A stretch of DNA of 64,000 bases from Variovorax sp. ZS18.2.2 (GTDB lineage Bacteria > Pseudomonadota > Gammaproteobacteria > Burkholderiales > Burkholderiaceae_C), in the NCBI RefSeq assembly GCF_024701975.1, contig NZ_JANLNM010000001.1:1364001-1428000 (forward strand), given 5' to 3'. Below the pieces are notes generated by a model. The model had not been told where the DNA came from, made no database searches, and saw only the letters and a list, made by a program, of their open reading frames with translations. This document shows, one piece after another, positions 30,074 through 38,525 of this stretch. Position 1 is the stretch's first letter. Each line of letters begins with the position of its first letter. The translations under genes were made by a program, and so were the position numbers.

Positions 30074-31090
30074 ATGCCCACGAACAAGCAGATCCACCTC
30101 GACAACCGCCCCGATGGCGAAGCCGTTGCCGGCAACTTCAAGCTGGTGACCGTCGAGACGCCTGCGCTCGCCGACAACCAGGTGCTGGTGCGCCACCACT
30201 ACATGAGCCTCGATCCGTACATGCGCGGGCGCATGAACGACGCCAAGAGCTACGCGCAGCCGCAGCCCGTGGGCCAGGTGTTCCAGGGCGGCACGGTCGG
30301 CGAAGTGGTCGAGAGCAAGCATCCGAAGTACGCGGTCGGCGACAAGGTGGTCGGCTTCGGCGGCTGGCAGGAGTACAGCGTGGTCGATGGCTCGCAGCCC
30401 GGCTCGCTGAAGAAGGTCGACACCACGCATGTGCCGCTGTCGCATTACCTCGGCGCAGTGGGCATGCCGGGCGTCACGGCCTGGTACGGCCTCGTGAAGA
30501 TCATTGCGCCCAAGGCCGGCGAAACCGTGGTCATCACTGCCGCCAGCGGTGCGGTCGGCAGCGCCTTCGGTGCGCTCGCCAAGGCGCGCGGCTGCCGCGT
30601 GGTGGGCATCGCGGGCGGCCCGGACAAGTGCAAGTACGTGACCGACGAACTCGGCTTCGACGCCTGCATCGACTACCGCCAGCACCCCGACGTGAAGTCC
30701 ATGAGCGCGGCGCTGAAGGAAGCCTGCCCGAACGGCATCGACGGCTACTTCGAGAACGTCGGCGGCTACATCTTCGACGCGGTGCTGCTGCGCTGCAACG
30801 CCTTCGCGCGCGTGGCGCTGTGCGGAATGATCGCGGGCTACGACGGCGCACCGCTGCCGCTGGCGAACCCCGCGCTGATCCTCATCAACCGCATGAAGAT
30901 CGAAGGCTTCATCGTCAGCGAGCACCTGGAAGTGTGGCCCGAGGCGCTGACCGAGCTCGGCACGCTGGTGGGCACGGGCAAGCTCAAGCCGCGCGAATCG
31001 ATTGCAGAGGGCATCGAGTCCGCCCCTGAGGCCTTCCTGGGTTTGCTCAAAGGCAAGAATTTCGGCAAGCAACTGGTCAAGTTGATCTGA
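30074..31090 (+). CDS. MDR-family NADP-dependent oxidoreductase (CurA/PTGR type)
   Basis: The 338 residues belong to the zinc-free medium-chain reductases that reduce the double bond of enals and enones. The start ATG at 30074 follows AGGAGA. Signatures are SLDPYMRGRM, the Rossmann motif TAASGAVGSAFG, and DGYFENVGG before the C-terminal strands. It may remove alpha,beta-unsaturated by-products of the pathway. An in-frame Met at 30023 lies inside the thioesterase gene and was rejected. Confidence 0.92.
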   Translation: MPTNKQIHLDNRPDGEAVAGNFKLVTVETPALADNQVLVRHHYMSLDPYMRGRMNDAKSYAQPQPVGQVFQGGTVGEVVESKHPKYAVGDKVVGFGGWQEYSVVDGSQPGSLKKVDTTHVPLSHYLGAVGMPGVTAWYGLVKIIAPKAGETVVITAASGAVGSAFGALAKARGCRVVGIAGGPDKCKYVTDELGFDACIDYRQHPDVKSMSAALKEACPNGIDGYFENVGGYIFDAVLLRCNAFARVALCGMIAGYDGAPLPLANPALILINRMKIEGFIVSEHLEVWPEALTELGTLVGTGKLKPRESIAEGIESAPEAFLGLLKGKNFGKQLVKLI

Positions 31091-31121
31091 ATGCACTGAA
31101 CGCACGGCAAGGAGGCCGGTC

Positions 31122-32762
31122 ATGGAAACGACACATGAGGTGTTTAACCAGCCCGCACCGCTCGCGGACTACAACCTGTTCGAGACCAACCGGCCCCTGC
31201 GCGATGCGTTGAAGTTCAATGCGCCGCAACTGCAGGTAGCGCCGTTGCAGGAGCTGGGCGTGACCATCGGCTCGACCGAGATGCAGACGCATGCGCGGCT
31301 GGCCAACATCCACACGCCCGAGCTGCACACGCACGATCGCTTCGGGCGGCGCATCGACGAGGTGGAGTTTCATCCGAGCTACCACGTGCTCATGTCGGCT
31401 GCCGTGGGCGCCGGCCTGCACGGCACGCCCTGGGCGGGCACGTCGGCATCTCCGCATGTGCTGCGCGCGGCCGGCTTCATGCTCTTCACCGAGCTGGAGC
31501 CCTCGATGCTGTGCCCGATCTCGATGAGCTATGCGGTCACGCCCGCGCTGCGCGGCAATGCGGCCGTGTACGCCGATTGGGGCCCCAAGCTCACGAGCCT
31601 CTGGTATGACCCGGCGCTCAAGTCCTTCAAGGACAAGCCCGGCGTGACCATGGGCATGGGCATGACCGAGAAGCAGGGCGGCTCCGACGTGCGGGCCAAC
31701 ACCACCAAGGCCGTGCGCGATGGCAGCGACGCCTGGGGCGAGCGCTACGCGATCACCGGCCACAAGTGGTTCTTCTCGGCGCCGATGTGCGATGCCTTCC
31801 TGGTGCTCGCGCAGGCGCCGGCCGGGTTGAGCTGCTTCTTCCTGCCGCGCGTGTTGCCCGATGGCTCGCGCAACGCCATCCACATCCAGCGCCTGAAGGA
31901 CAAGCTCGGCAACAAGGCCAACGCGAGTTCCGAGGTCGAGTTCCACAGCGCCAGCGCCTGGCTGGTGGGCGAGGAGGGGCGCGGCATTCCGCAGATCCTG
32001 GAGATGGGCACGATGACCCGGCTCGACTGCGCGCTGGGCACCAGCGGCCTGATGCGGCAGGCGTTGAGCATCGCCATCAACCACGCATCGCAGCGCAACG
32101 CCTTTGGCAAGCCGCTGATCGAGCAGCCGCTCATGAAGAACGTGCTGGCCGACCTTGCGCTCGAAAGCGAAGCCTCGACCGCGCTGGCCATTCGCCTGGC
32201 CCGCGCCTTCGACCATCCGGACGACGAACACGAACGCCTGATGGCGCGCCTGCTCACGCCGGTCGCCAAGTTCTGGATCTGCAAGCGCGGCAGCCATTTC
32301 GCGCAGGAGGCGATGGAGTGCCTGGGCGGCAACGGCTATGTGGAAGAGGGCGGCGAAGGCATCATGGCCCGCGTCTATCGCGAGATGCCGCTCAACTCGA
32401 TCTGGGAAGGCGCGGGCAACATCATGGCGCTCGACTTGCTGCGGGGCCTGCGCAAGGGCGATGCGGTGGCGGCACTGACCAAGGAACTGGCGCCGGCCCG
32501 CGGCCAGCACGCCGCACTCGACCGACTGGCCGACGCGCTGCCGGCGCGCATCGAGGCGATGGCCTCCGAGGTGGAGGCGCGTCGTCTGGCACAGGACGTG
32601 GCGCTGGCCGTGCAGGCTTCATTGCTTGCGCAGACGGCACCGCCCGCGGTGGTCGGGGCGTTCTGTGCTTCGCGCCTGGGCGGCGACTGGGGCAATGCCT
32701 TCGGCACGCTGGGCGCGGGCACCGATTTCGATTCGATCATCCGGCGCGCAAGTCCTCTATAG
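31122..32762 (+). CDS. Acyl-CoA dehydrogenase of the AidB type
   Basis: The 546 residues match the AidB subfamily: an N-terminal extension beginning with NQPAPLADYNLFETN, GMTEKQGGSDVRANTT, TGHKWFFSAPMCDAF and SIWEGAGNIMALDLLR. In E. coli AidB, the protein protects against alkylation damage and has isovaleryl-CoA dehydrogenase activity. Here it closes the acyl-CoA island, so a catabolic role is equally possible. A REP-like element follows directly. Confidence 0.92.
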   Translation: METTHEVFNQPAPLADYNLFETNRPLRDALKFNAPQLQVAPLQELGVTIGSTEMQTHARLANIHTPELHTHDRFGRRIDEVEFHPSYHVLMSAAVGAGLHGTPWAGTSASPHVLRAAGFMLFTELEPSMLCPISMSYAVTPALRGNAAVYADWGPKLTSLWYDPALKSFKDKPGVTMGMGMTEKQGGSDVRANTTKAVRDGSDAWGERYAITGHKWFFSAPMCDAFLVLAQAPAGLSCFFLPRVLPDGSRNAIHIQRLKDKLGNKANASSEVEFHSASAWLVGEEGRGIPQILEMGTMTRLDCALGTSGLMRQALSIAINHASQRNAFGKPLIEQPLMKNVLADLALESEASTALAIRLARAFDHPDDEHERLMARLLTPVAKFWICKRGSHFAQEAMECLGGNGYVEEGGEGIMARVYREMPLNSIWEGAGNIMALDLLRGLRKGDAVAALTKELAPARGQHAALDRLADALPARIEAMASEVEARRLAQDVALAVQASLLAQTAPPAVVGAFCASRLGGDWGNAFGTLGAGTDFDSIIRRASPL

Positions 32763-32784
32763 ATATTCACGCCACCCCGCGAAT

Positions 32785-32844
32785 CCGTTCGCACTGAGCC
32801 TGTCGAAGTGCCACGCGCAGCTTCGACAGGCTCAGCCCGAACGG
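32785..32844. repeat. REP-like inverted repeat
   Basis: Fifteen bases (ctgagcctgtcgaag, 32794-32808) pair perfectly with 32821-32835, and an outer ccgttcg pairs with cgaacgg (32838-32844). The motif cttcgacaggctcag is widely scattered in GC-rich bacterial genomes. It separates the AidB-type gene from the GST gene and probably acts as an mRNA end stabiliser. Confidence 0.8.
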
Positions 32845-32887
32845 TGGAGGTGGATTCAGCCTCACGACTACAAGGAAACCGAAACCC

Positions 32888-33826
32888 ATGGCCGACCTGA
32901 TCCTCCACCACTACACCACCTCGCCGTTCTCGGAGAAGGTGCGGCTGATCCTCGGCGCCAAGCAGCTGCCGTGGAAGTCGGTCTTCATCCCGCCGATCAT
33001 GCCCAAGCCCGATGTGGAGCTGCTCACCGGCGGCTACCGCAAGACGCCGTTCCTGCAGATCGGCGCCGACATGTACTGCGACAGCGCGCTCATCGCCGAC
33101 GTGCTGGAGCACCTGCAGCCCGAGCCCACGCTGTACCCGGAGCCCGAGAAGGGCTTGTCGCGCATCCTCGCGCAGTGGGCCGACACAACCCTGTTCTGGG
33201 CCGCGATGGCCTGGAACCTGCAGCCCAAGGGCGCGGCCGAAGTGTTTGCGAAGGCGCCGCCCGAGGCGGCCAAGGCCTTCGGCGAAGACCGCGGCAAGAT
33301 GAGCGCGGGCAACATGACGCGCCTGCGTCCGGCCGATGCCACCAGCGCCTACAAGTCGTACCTGCGCCGCCTGTCGGACATGCTGGACGACCGCCATTAC
33401 CTCCTGGGCGAGGTGCCGAGCATCAGCGACTTCGCGGCCTACCACCCGCTCTGGTACACGCGCCGCATCGAGTCGGTGCGCACCATCCTCGACCTGACGC
33501 CCGCGGTGGTCGACTGGATGGACCGCATGGCCGCCATCGGGCATGGCGCGCCCGAGAAGTTCAGCGCCGACGAAGCCGTTGCCGTGGCCAAGGCCGCGAC
33601 GCCGCACACGCTGCTGACCGACAGCACCTTCCAGGACGACCACGGCATCGCGCTCGGCAGCGCCGTGACCATCCGCGCCGAGAGCTTCGGCCTGGAGGAA
33701 ACGTCGGGCACGCTGGTGGCCGCCACGCGCACGCACTACACGCTGGAGCGCAGCGACGAGCGCATCGGCACGGTGCATGTGCACTTTCCGCGCATCGGCT
33801 ATGTGCTGAAAAAAGCAGAAGCCTGA
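32888..33826 (+). CDS. Glutathione S-transferase family protein with C-terminal extension
   Basis: The 312 residues open with a thioredoxin-like GST domain (HHYTTSPFSEKVRLIL, and GYRKTPFLQIG with the cis-Pro). An all-helical GST C-domain runs to about residue 220. The last 90 residues exceed a normal GST and contain beta-rich sequence (GSAVTIRAESFG, HVHFPRIGYV), so an extra small domain is likely. Such proteins conjugate or isomerise electrophiles. The start has only moderate ribosome-site support. Confidence 0.88.
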   Translation: MADLILHHYTTSPFSEKVRLILGAKQLPWKSVFIPPIMPKPDVELLTGGYRKTPFLQIGADMYCDSALIADVLEHLQPEPTLYPEPEKGLSRILAQWADTTLFWAAMAWNLQPKGAAEVFAKAPPEAAKAFGEDRGKMSAGNMTRLRPADATSAYKSYLRRLSDMLDDRHYLLGEVPSISDFAAYHPLWYTRRIESVRTILDLTPAVVDWMDRMAAIGHGAPEKFSADEAVAVAKAATPHTLLTDSTFQDDHGIALGSAVTIRAESFGLEETSGTLVAATRTHYTLERSDERIGTVHVHFPRIGYVLKKAEA

Positions 33827-33930
33827 AGCGTCCCCGCGTCGGGCACCTTCGTGACTGCGCGATGGCGCGTTCCGTACTTCAATAGCGGCTCCAACGTCAG
33901 AGACATTCAACGCAAGAAGGACACCGGCAA

Positions 33931-34836
33931 ATGATTCAGGACTTCAAGGGCAAGACCGCCGTTCTCACCGGCGCGGGCTCGGGCTTCGGCCTCGAATGCG
34001 CGCGCATCGGCGCTGGGCGCGGCATGAACCTCGTGCTGGTCGACGTGCAGCAGGACGCGCTGGACAAGGCCAAGGCTGAAATGGAAGCCGCCGGCGCGCA
34101 GGTGCTGGCCCGCAAGGTCGACGTGTCCGATGCCGCGCAGATGGAAGCGCTGGCCGCCGCCGTGAAGGAGCGTTTCGGCGCGCCGCACTTCGTGTTCAAC
34201 AACGCCGGCGTGGGCGCGGGCGGGCTCGTGTGGGAGAACACGGTGTCCGACTGGGAATGGGTGCTGGGCGTGGACCTCTGGGGCGTGATCCACGGCGTGC
34301 GCCTGTTCACGCCGATGATGCTCGAAGCTGCCGCCAAGGACCCCGGCTACCGCGGCCACATCACCAACACCGCCAGCATGGCGGGCCTGCTCACGCCGCC
34401 CAACATGGGCATCTACAACGCCGCCAAGGCCGCGGTCGTGAGCCTCACCGAGACGCTGTACCAGGACCTGACGCTGGTCACCGACCAGATCGGCGCGAGC
34501 CTGCTGTGCCCGTATTTCGTGCCGACCGGTATCACGAGCAGCGAGCGCAACCGCCCGAATGCGCCGAAGGACACCGAACTCACCAAGAGCCAGCTCATCG
34601 GCCAGGCCATGAGCAACAAGGCGGTGAGCAGCGGCAAGATCACCGCGGCCGAAGTCGCGGCGAAGGTGTTCGACGCCATCAGCGACAACCAGTTCTACGT
34701 GTTCAGCCACCCCAAGGCATTGGGCAACGTGCGCGCACGCATGGAGAACATCGTGGCGGTCGTGAACCCGGCCGATCCGTTCCTCGAAAGGCCCGAGATC
34801 GGCCAGAAGCTGCGCGAGCAGCTTCGCGCAGCTTGA
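33931..34836 (+). CDS. SDR-family NAD(P)-dependent oxidoreductase
   Basis: The 301 residues carry TGAGSGFGLE, NNAGVGAGG, Ser in TASMAGL and Tyr/Lys in YNAAK. Asp in VDVQQDAL suggests NAD preference. The C-terminal extension of about 40 residues is typical of the larger SDR group acting on bulky substrates. It ends the island and converges on the fimbrial-like gene, leaving only 18 bases between them. Confidence 0.92.
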   Translation: MIQDFKGKTAVLTGAGSGFGLECARIGAGRGMNLVLVDVQQDALDKAKAEMEAAGAQVLARKVDVSDAAQMEALAAAVKERFGAPHFVFNNAGVGAGGLVWENTVSDWEWVLGVDLWGVIHGVRLFTPMMLEAAAKDPGYRGHITNTASMAGLLTPPNMGIYNAAKAAVVSLTETLYQDLTLVTDQIGASLLCPYFVPTGITSSERNRPNAPKDTELTKSQLIGQAMSNKAVSSGKITAAEVAAKVFDAISDNQFYVFSHPKALGNVRARMENIVAVVNPADPFLERPEIGQKLREQLRAA

Positions 34837-34854
34837 GGTTGCGCCGGTGCGCGG

Positions 34855-35295
34855 TCAGTTGTAGCTGACCGTCACCATGGCGGCCGCCACGCGGCCTGTG
34901 GGCGGCTGCCGTAGCGTCGCAATGGACAGCTTGCCCCCGTCCAGGCCGATTTCGCGTGCCTGTGAAGGATCGAAGGGATGCTGTCGGCCCTGGGCATCGG
35001 TGAACACGGTGCGCAGGGGCAGGGCGCCGAGCCCGTCGATTCGCACGGTGCCGCTGGGCCGGTCCACGCGTTGCTGCACGAAGGAGAGTTCGGCGACGGG
35101 GCCCGAGCCGCTCTTGCGGTGGGCCACCGTTGGCGCCGGTGCCGGCGCGTGCGCCGCGAGGCGCATCTCGTAAGGGGCTGCGACGATTTCGCCCGTGAAA
35201 TGAATGGTGCCGTCGGCCGCACGCGCATCGATCGATGCCATGCAGGTGGTCAGCAGTGCCAGTGCCGCGAGCACGCGCGAGTCATGGTGCTTCAT
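34855..35295 (-). CDS. Orphan type 1 fimbrial-like subunit
   Basis: The 146 residues have a signal peptide to about ARA-A27 and a mature start ADGTIHFTGEIVAAPYEM, which matches the first strand of chaperone-usher pilins. The usual Cys pair is missing from the mature chain. The end AAAMVTVSYN fits a pilin C-terminal strand. AGGAGAGGAA precedes the ATG. No usher or chaperone gene is nearby, so it is either an orphan surface protein or uses a distant assembly system. Confidence 0.7.
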   Translation of the reverse strand: MKHHDSRVLAALALLTTCMASIDARAADGTIHFTGEIVAAPYEMRLAAHAPAPAPTVAHRKSGSGPVAELSFVQQRVDRPSGTVRIDGLGALPLRTVFTDAQGRQHPFDPSQAREIGLDGGKLSIATLRQPPTGRVAAAMVTVSYN

Positions 35296-35386
35296 CTCGA
35301 TTCCTCTCCTGAACCGGTTGTTCTACTTACTCCCTGTTTCTTTTGGATGAAACCATGTTCCACGTGCATGCGCAAGCTGCAAAGCC

Positions 35387-35875
35387 CTACGCGGTGGCCC
35401 GCTTTAATGCAACTGCAACGAAGACGATCGCGGCGAGTGCCGAGGAGGCGGTCCGCACGCTGTTCCACAGCGTCCAGGTCTTGAGGTAGGTCTGCCAGAA
35501 CACATGGCCGTCGGTGGGCGATGTCGCTGCGAGCTGGTTGTTCAGCGGCACGTTGAGGGCCATCGTCACGCCGAAGCAGCCGACCACGTAGAGCAGGCTT
35601 GCGAGCAGGACGAGTTGCGAATCGAGCTGCGAGATCGAGAACAGCGACCAGCCCCCGAGCACGATGCCCAGCACGGCGCTGCCCATGAACAAAAGCATAA
35701 AACTCGGCGTGATCACCGTGACGTTGATCGAATTCATCGCATGGATGCCTTCGCTGTTCTGGATGCGCGCGAGCGCGGGCATCACGAACGAAGAGAACGC
35801 GTAGAAGATGCCGGCGACCATCGCCGTGGAAAAGGCGCTGACGAGGATCAGCACCGTCGCGGTCTTGCCCATCAT
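35387..35875 (-). CDS. DUF1772 (anthrone oxygenase-like) membrane protein
   Basis: The 162 residues have four hydrophobic segments and the DUF1772 pattern, beginning with FYAFSSFVMPAL and containing GVTMALNVPLNNQL. Relatives include anthrone oxygenase-like proteins; the activity here is not known. The start overlaps the stop of the upstream NmrA-like gene (TGATG), so the two are translated together and are presumably controlled by the adjacent TetR regulator. Confidence 0.85.
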   Translation of the reverse strand: MMGKTATVLILVSAFSTAMVAGIFYAFSSFVMPALARIQNSEGIHAMNSINVTVITPSFMLLFMGSAVLGIVLGGWSLFSISQLDSQLVLLASLLYVVGCFGVTMALNVPLNNQLAATSPTDGHVFWQTYLKTWTLWNSVRTASSALAAIVFVAVALKRATA

Positions 35876-36726
35876 CACTTGGCTCCCCACACGCCGGTCG
35901 GGGCCGTGCGCGCAACGTAGTCGGCGAAGGTGCGCGGCGGGCGGCCCAGCGCCTGTTCCACGCCGTGGGCGATGGGCGTGTTGCGGCCATCGAGCACGGT
36001 GGTGAACAGGTAGATGACGAGCCACGAAAGGTCTGGCGGCAGGCCGGCTTCAGACAGCACCTTGGCGTATTCGTCCATCGAAATGATGTTGCAGTCGATC
36101 TGCCGATTCGTCGCGCGGCCGATCTCTGCGATGGCTTCCGGGAAGGTGAAAGCCTGGGAGCCGGTCAGCTCGTACAGCTTGCGGCTGTGGCGACTGTCGA
36201 CCAGCGCTTCGGCTGCGATGTCGGCGATGTCGTCGGCATCGATGAAGGGCTCCGGTGCCAGCCCTTCGGGCAGGGTGATCGCGCCTGCGACGATTTCGTC
36301 CAGAAAGTAGTTCTCGCTGAAGTTCTGGAAGAACCAGCTGGCGCGCACGATGGTCCAGTCGAGCGTGGTGGCCTGCAGGGCCTTCTCTGCGTCTTGCGCT
36401 TCGGGCTCGCCTCGGCCCGACAGGAGCACGACTCTTTCGACGCCGGCCTTGGCGGCCGCAGCGTAGAACGCGGTCACCGTCTCGACGGCGCCCGGCACGC
36501 ACAGGTCGGGCTGGTAGGCGACGTAGACGGCGCGCACGTCCTCGAGCGCGGCAGTCCAGGTGGCCCGGTCTTCCCAATCGAAGCGCGGATGCGCGGAGCG
36601 CGAGCCGACACGCACTGCATGCCCGGCGGCGCGGAGCCGGTCCAGAACGCGCCCGCCGGTCTTGCCGTTCGCGCCGAGTACCAAAATGGGATGCACATCA
36701 TCCCGGGTGCTGCTGCTGATTGCCAT
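35875..36726 (-). CDS. NmrA-like NAD(P)H-binding protein
   Basis: The 283 residues form an atypical SDR (NmrA/QOR2-like) with the cofactor motif LVLGANGKTGGRVLD and an internal VVLLSGRGEPEA. It may be a quinone or redox-sensing reductase. The ATG at 36724-36726 is preceded by AAGGAG. The frame is open upstream to 36762 but would run across the operator. It is divergent from the TetR gene, with a compact operator region between. Confidence 0.87.
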   Translation of the reverse strand: MAISSSTRDDVHPILVLGANGKTGGRVLDRLRAAGHAVRVGSRSAHPRFDWEDRATWTAALEDVRAVYVAYQPDLCVPGAVETVTAFYAAAAKAGVERVVLLSGRGEPEAQDAEKALQATTLDWTIVRASWFFQNFSENYFLDEIVAGAITLPEGLAPEPFIDADDIADIAAEALVDSRHSRKLYELTGSQAFTFPEAIAEIGRATNRQIDCNIISMDEYAKVLSEAGLPPDLSWLVIYLFTTVLDGRNTPIAHGVEQALGRPPRTFADYVARTAPTGVWGAK

Positions 36727-36744
36727 TTTCGAACTCCTTGAGAT

Positions 36745-36787
36745 AATGTGAGTAATGCTCACGTAAAAAATGATAGATACTCACATT
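36745..36787. promoter_or_regulatory. Operator region between the NmrA-like gene and its TetR regulator
   Basis: The half-site AATGTGAG (36745-36752) pairs with CTCACATT (36780-36787), and a nearer CTCAC (36758-36762) makes a second palindrome GTGAG-N5-CTCAC. Three matching half-sites in the 87-base divergent gap make this the likely binding site of the TetR protein for control in both directions. Confidence 0.65.
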
Positions 36788-36813
36788 TTGAATGTCAACC
36801 CCCGGGCGACCCT

Positions 36814-37476
36814 ATGACACGCAGTGCATCCTTGCAATCGCAGGTGGCCGTCGCCGAGGCGCCTTCGGCCAGAAAGAGTCCGATCCAGGAGCGCAGCAAG
36901 GCGCGCGTGGAGCGCATCCTCGAAGCGGCCGCCGAGCTCATCGTGCGCGGCGGCAGCGACCAGCTCAAGATGAGCGAGGTCGCCGCATCCGCCGGCATCT
37001 CGATCGGCTCGCTCTACCAGTACTTCCCCGAGAAGGCCGCGCTGATCCGCATGCTGGCCGAGCGCATCAATGCCGCGAGCCGCGAGTGCATCCGCGACGG
37101 CCTCAAGGACGTGACAAACCTCGCGAGCCTGCAGTCGTCCTTCGCGGCGCTGGTGGACGTGTACTACGCCATCGTCAACGAGCGCCCCGTCATGCGCGAC
37201 ATCTGGAGCGGCATGCAGGTCGACAGGCAACTGCTGACCTTGCAGCTCACCGAGAGCCGCGCCTGCGGGCAGATGCTCGCCGACGCGATGTTCAAGGTGC
37301 ACAAGGTGCGTGCCCGCGCCGACATCAAGCGCATCGAGCAAACCGCTTTCCTGATCTGGGAGATGGGCGAGGCGACCATCCGCCTGGCCATCGCAGTCGA
37401 TGCAACCGAAGGCGCGGCGCTGGTGGAGGGCTACAAGCGCATGGCGCTTCGCGAGATCACAGACCCGTTGGCCTGA
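36814..37476 (+). CDS. TetR-family transcriptional regulator
   Basis: The 220 residues have an N-terminal helix-turn-helix (RILEAAAELIVRGG, then VAASAGISIGSLYQYFPEK), followed by an all-helical ligand domain. The chosen ATG at 36814 avoids a 22-residue extension that would cover the operator. The gene is divergent from the NmrA/DUF1772 pair and likely represses it and itself. The inducer is unknown. Confidence 0.9.
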   Translation: MTRSASLQSQVAVAEAPSARKSPIQERSKARVERILEAAAELIVRGGSDQLKMSEVAASAGISIGSLYQYFPEKAALIRMLAERINAASRECIRDGLKDVTNLASLQSSFAALVDVYYAIVNERPVMRDIWSGMQVDRQLLTLQLTESRACGQMLADAMFKVHKVRARADIKRIEQTAFLIWEMGEATIRLAIAVDATEGAALVEGYKRMALREITDPLA

Positions 37477-38403
37477 TCAGCCGGCGGCAGCCTGCGATTC
37501 GATCCACTGCCACACGGCCCGGATCGCAGGTTCGTTCTCTCGCCCGTTCGCGGTCGCGAGAAAGTAGCTCCCCGTATCGAGTGCCGGCCCGAAGGGCTGC
37601 ACCAGCGCGCCGCTGCGCAACTCCTCGGCCGCGAGCGTGAGACTCAGCAGCGCGATGCCGTGGCCCGCCAGCGCGGCGAGCATCGCGTGCGTCTCGTCCG
37701 AGAACGACAGGCCCGCCGCCCTGGTCGACCGTCCACGCGGCGGCGCGATGCCCGCTTCACGAAACCAGCGCGACCACAGCGCCGGCGCCAGCGCCTGCGG
37801 CTGCCAGTCGCAATGGATCAGCTGGTGCTTTGGTAGATCGCCCTTGCGGCGCAGGCCCAGCATCGGGCTGCACAAGGGCGCATAGCGCTCGGGCATCAGC
37901 TCGCTGACCGCCAGCCCCGGCCAGTTGCCGCTGCCCGAGCGCACCGCGATGTCTGCATCGCCGCGCGCCAGGTCGACCACCGTGTCGCCCGCATGCAGCC
38001 GCAGCTCGATACCGGGGCAGGCCTGGCGGAAGACCGCCATGCGCGGCAGCACCCAGCGTGCCGCGAAGGCCGTGTTGGTGGTGAGCGTGACGGATTGCGA
38101 AGCCGCAGGCCGGCGCAACCGGTCGACGCCTGCTTCGAGTGCATCGAAGCCTATGCGCAAGTCATCAAAGAGCCGCTGACCCGCGGGCGTCAGCGCGAGT
38201 TGCCGCGTGAGCCGGCGAAACAGCGGCTGACCCAGCGTGTCTTCGAGCGCGCGCACCTGGTGGCTGATGGCCGAGGGCGTGACCGAGAGCTCGACCGCCG
38301 CGCGCTGGAAGCTCAGGTGCGCGGCCGCGGCCTCGAAGGCCCGCAGCGAGAGCAGGGGAGGCAGGCGGCGCAGTGGTCGAACAGGTGAGCCAATCTCTTG
38401 CAT
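37477..38403 (-). CDS. LysR-family regulator (GcvA-like)
   Basis: The 308 residues have an N-terminal winged helix (LLSLRAFEAAAAHLSFQRAA, VTPSAISHQVRALE) and a LysR effector domain of GcvA type (RWVLPRMAVFRQ, DADIAVRSGSG). Starts at 38403 and 38445 are both possible; the first gives the normal family length. It is divergent from the azoreductase-like gene with about 120 bases between, a classic regulator-target pair. Confidence 0.88.
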   Translation of the reverse strand: MQEIGSPVRPLRRLPPLLSLRAFEAAAAHLSFQRAAVELSVTPSAISHQVRALEDTLGQPLFRRLTRQLALTPAGQRLFDDLRIGFDALEAGVDRLRRPAASQSVTLTTNTAFAARWVLPRMAVFRQACPGIELRLHAGDTVVDLARGDADIAVRSGSGNWPGLAVSELMPERYAPLCSPMLGLRRKGDLPKHQLIHCDWQPQALAPALWSRWFREAGIAPPRGRSTRAAGLSFSDETHAMLAALAGHGIALLSLTLAAEELRSGALVQPFGPALDTGSYFLATANGRENEPAIRAVWQWIESQAAAG

Positions 38404-38525
38404 GACGGGAGAAATGATCGTTTGTGAATGGCCATGTGTATCCATAGATTCAAGGCCTGTGCAGTCATTCTGACAGCGCAACACAGCGCAGATCAACTCA
38501 TCCATCTATTCACCGAAAGAGCGAC

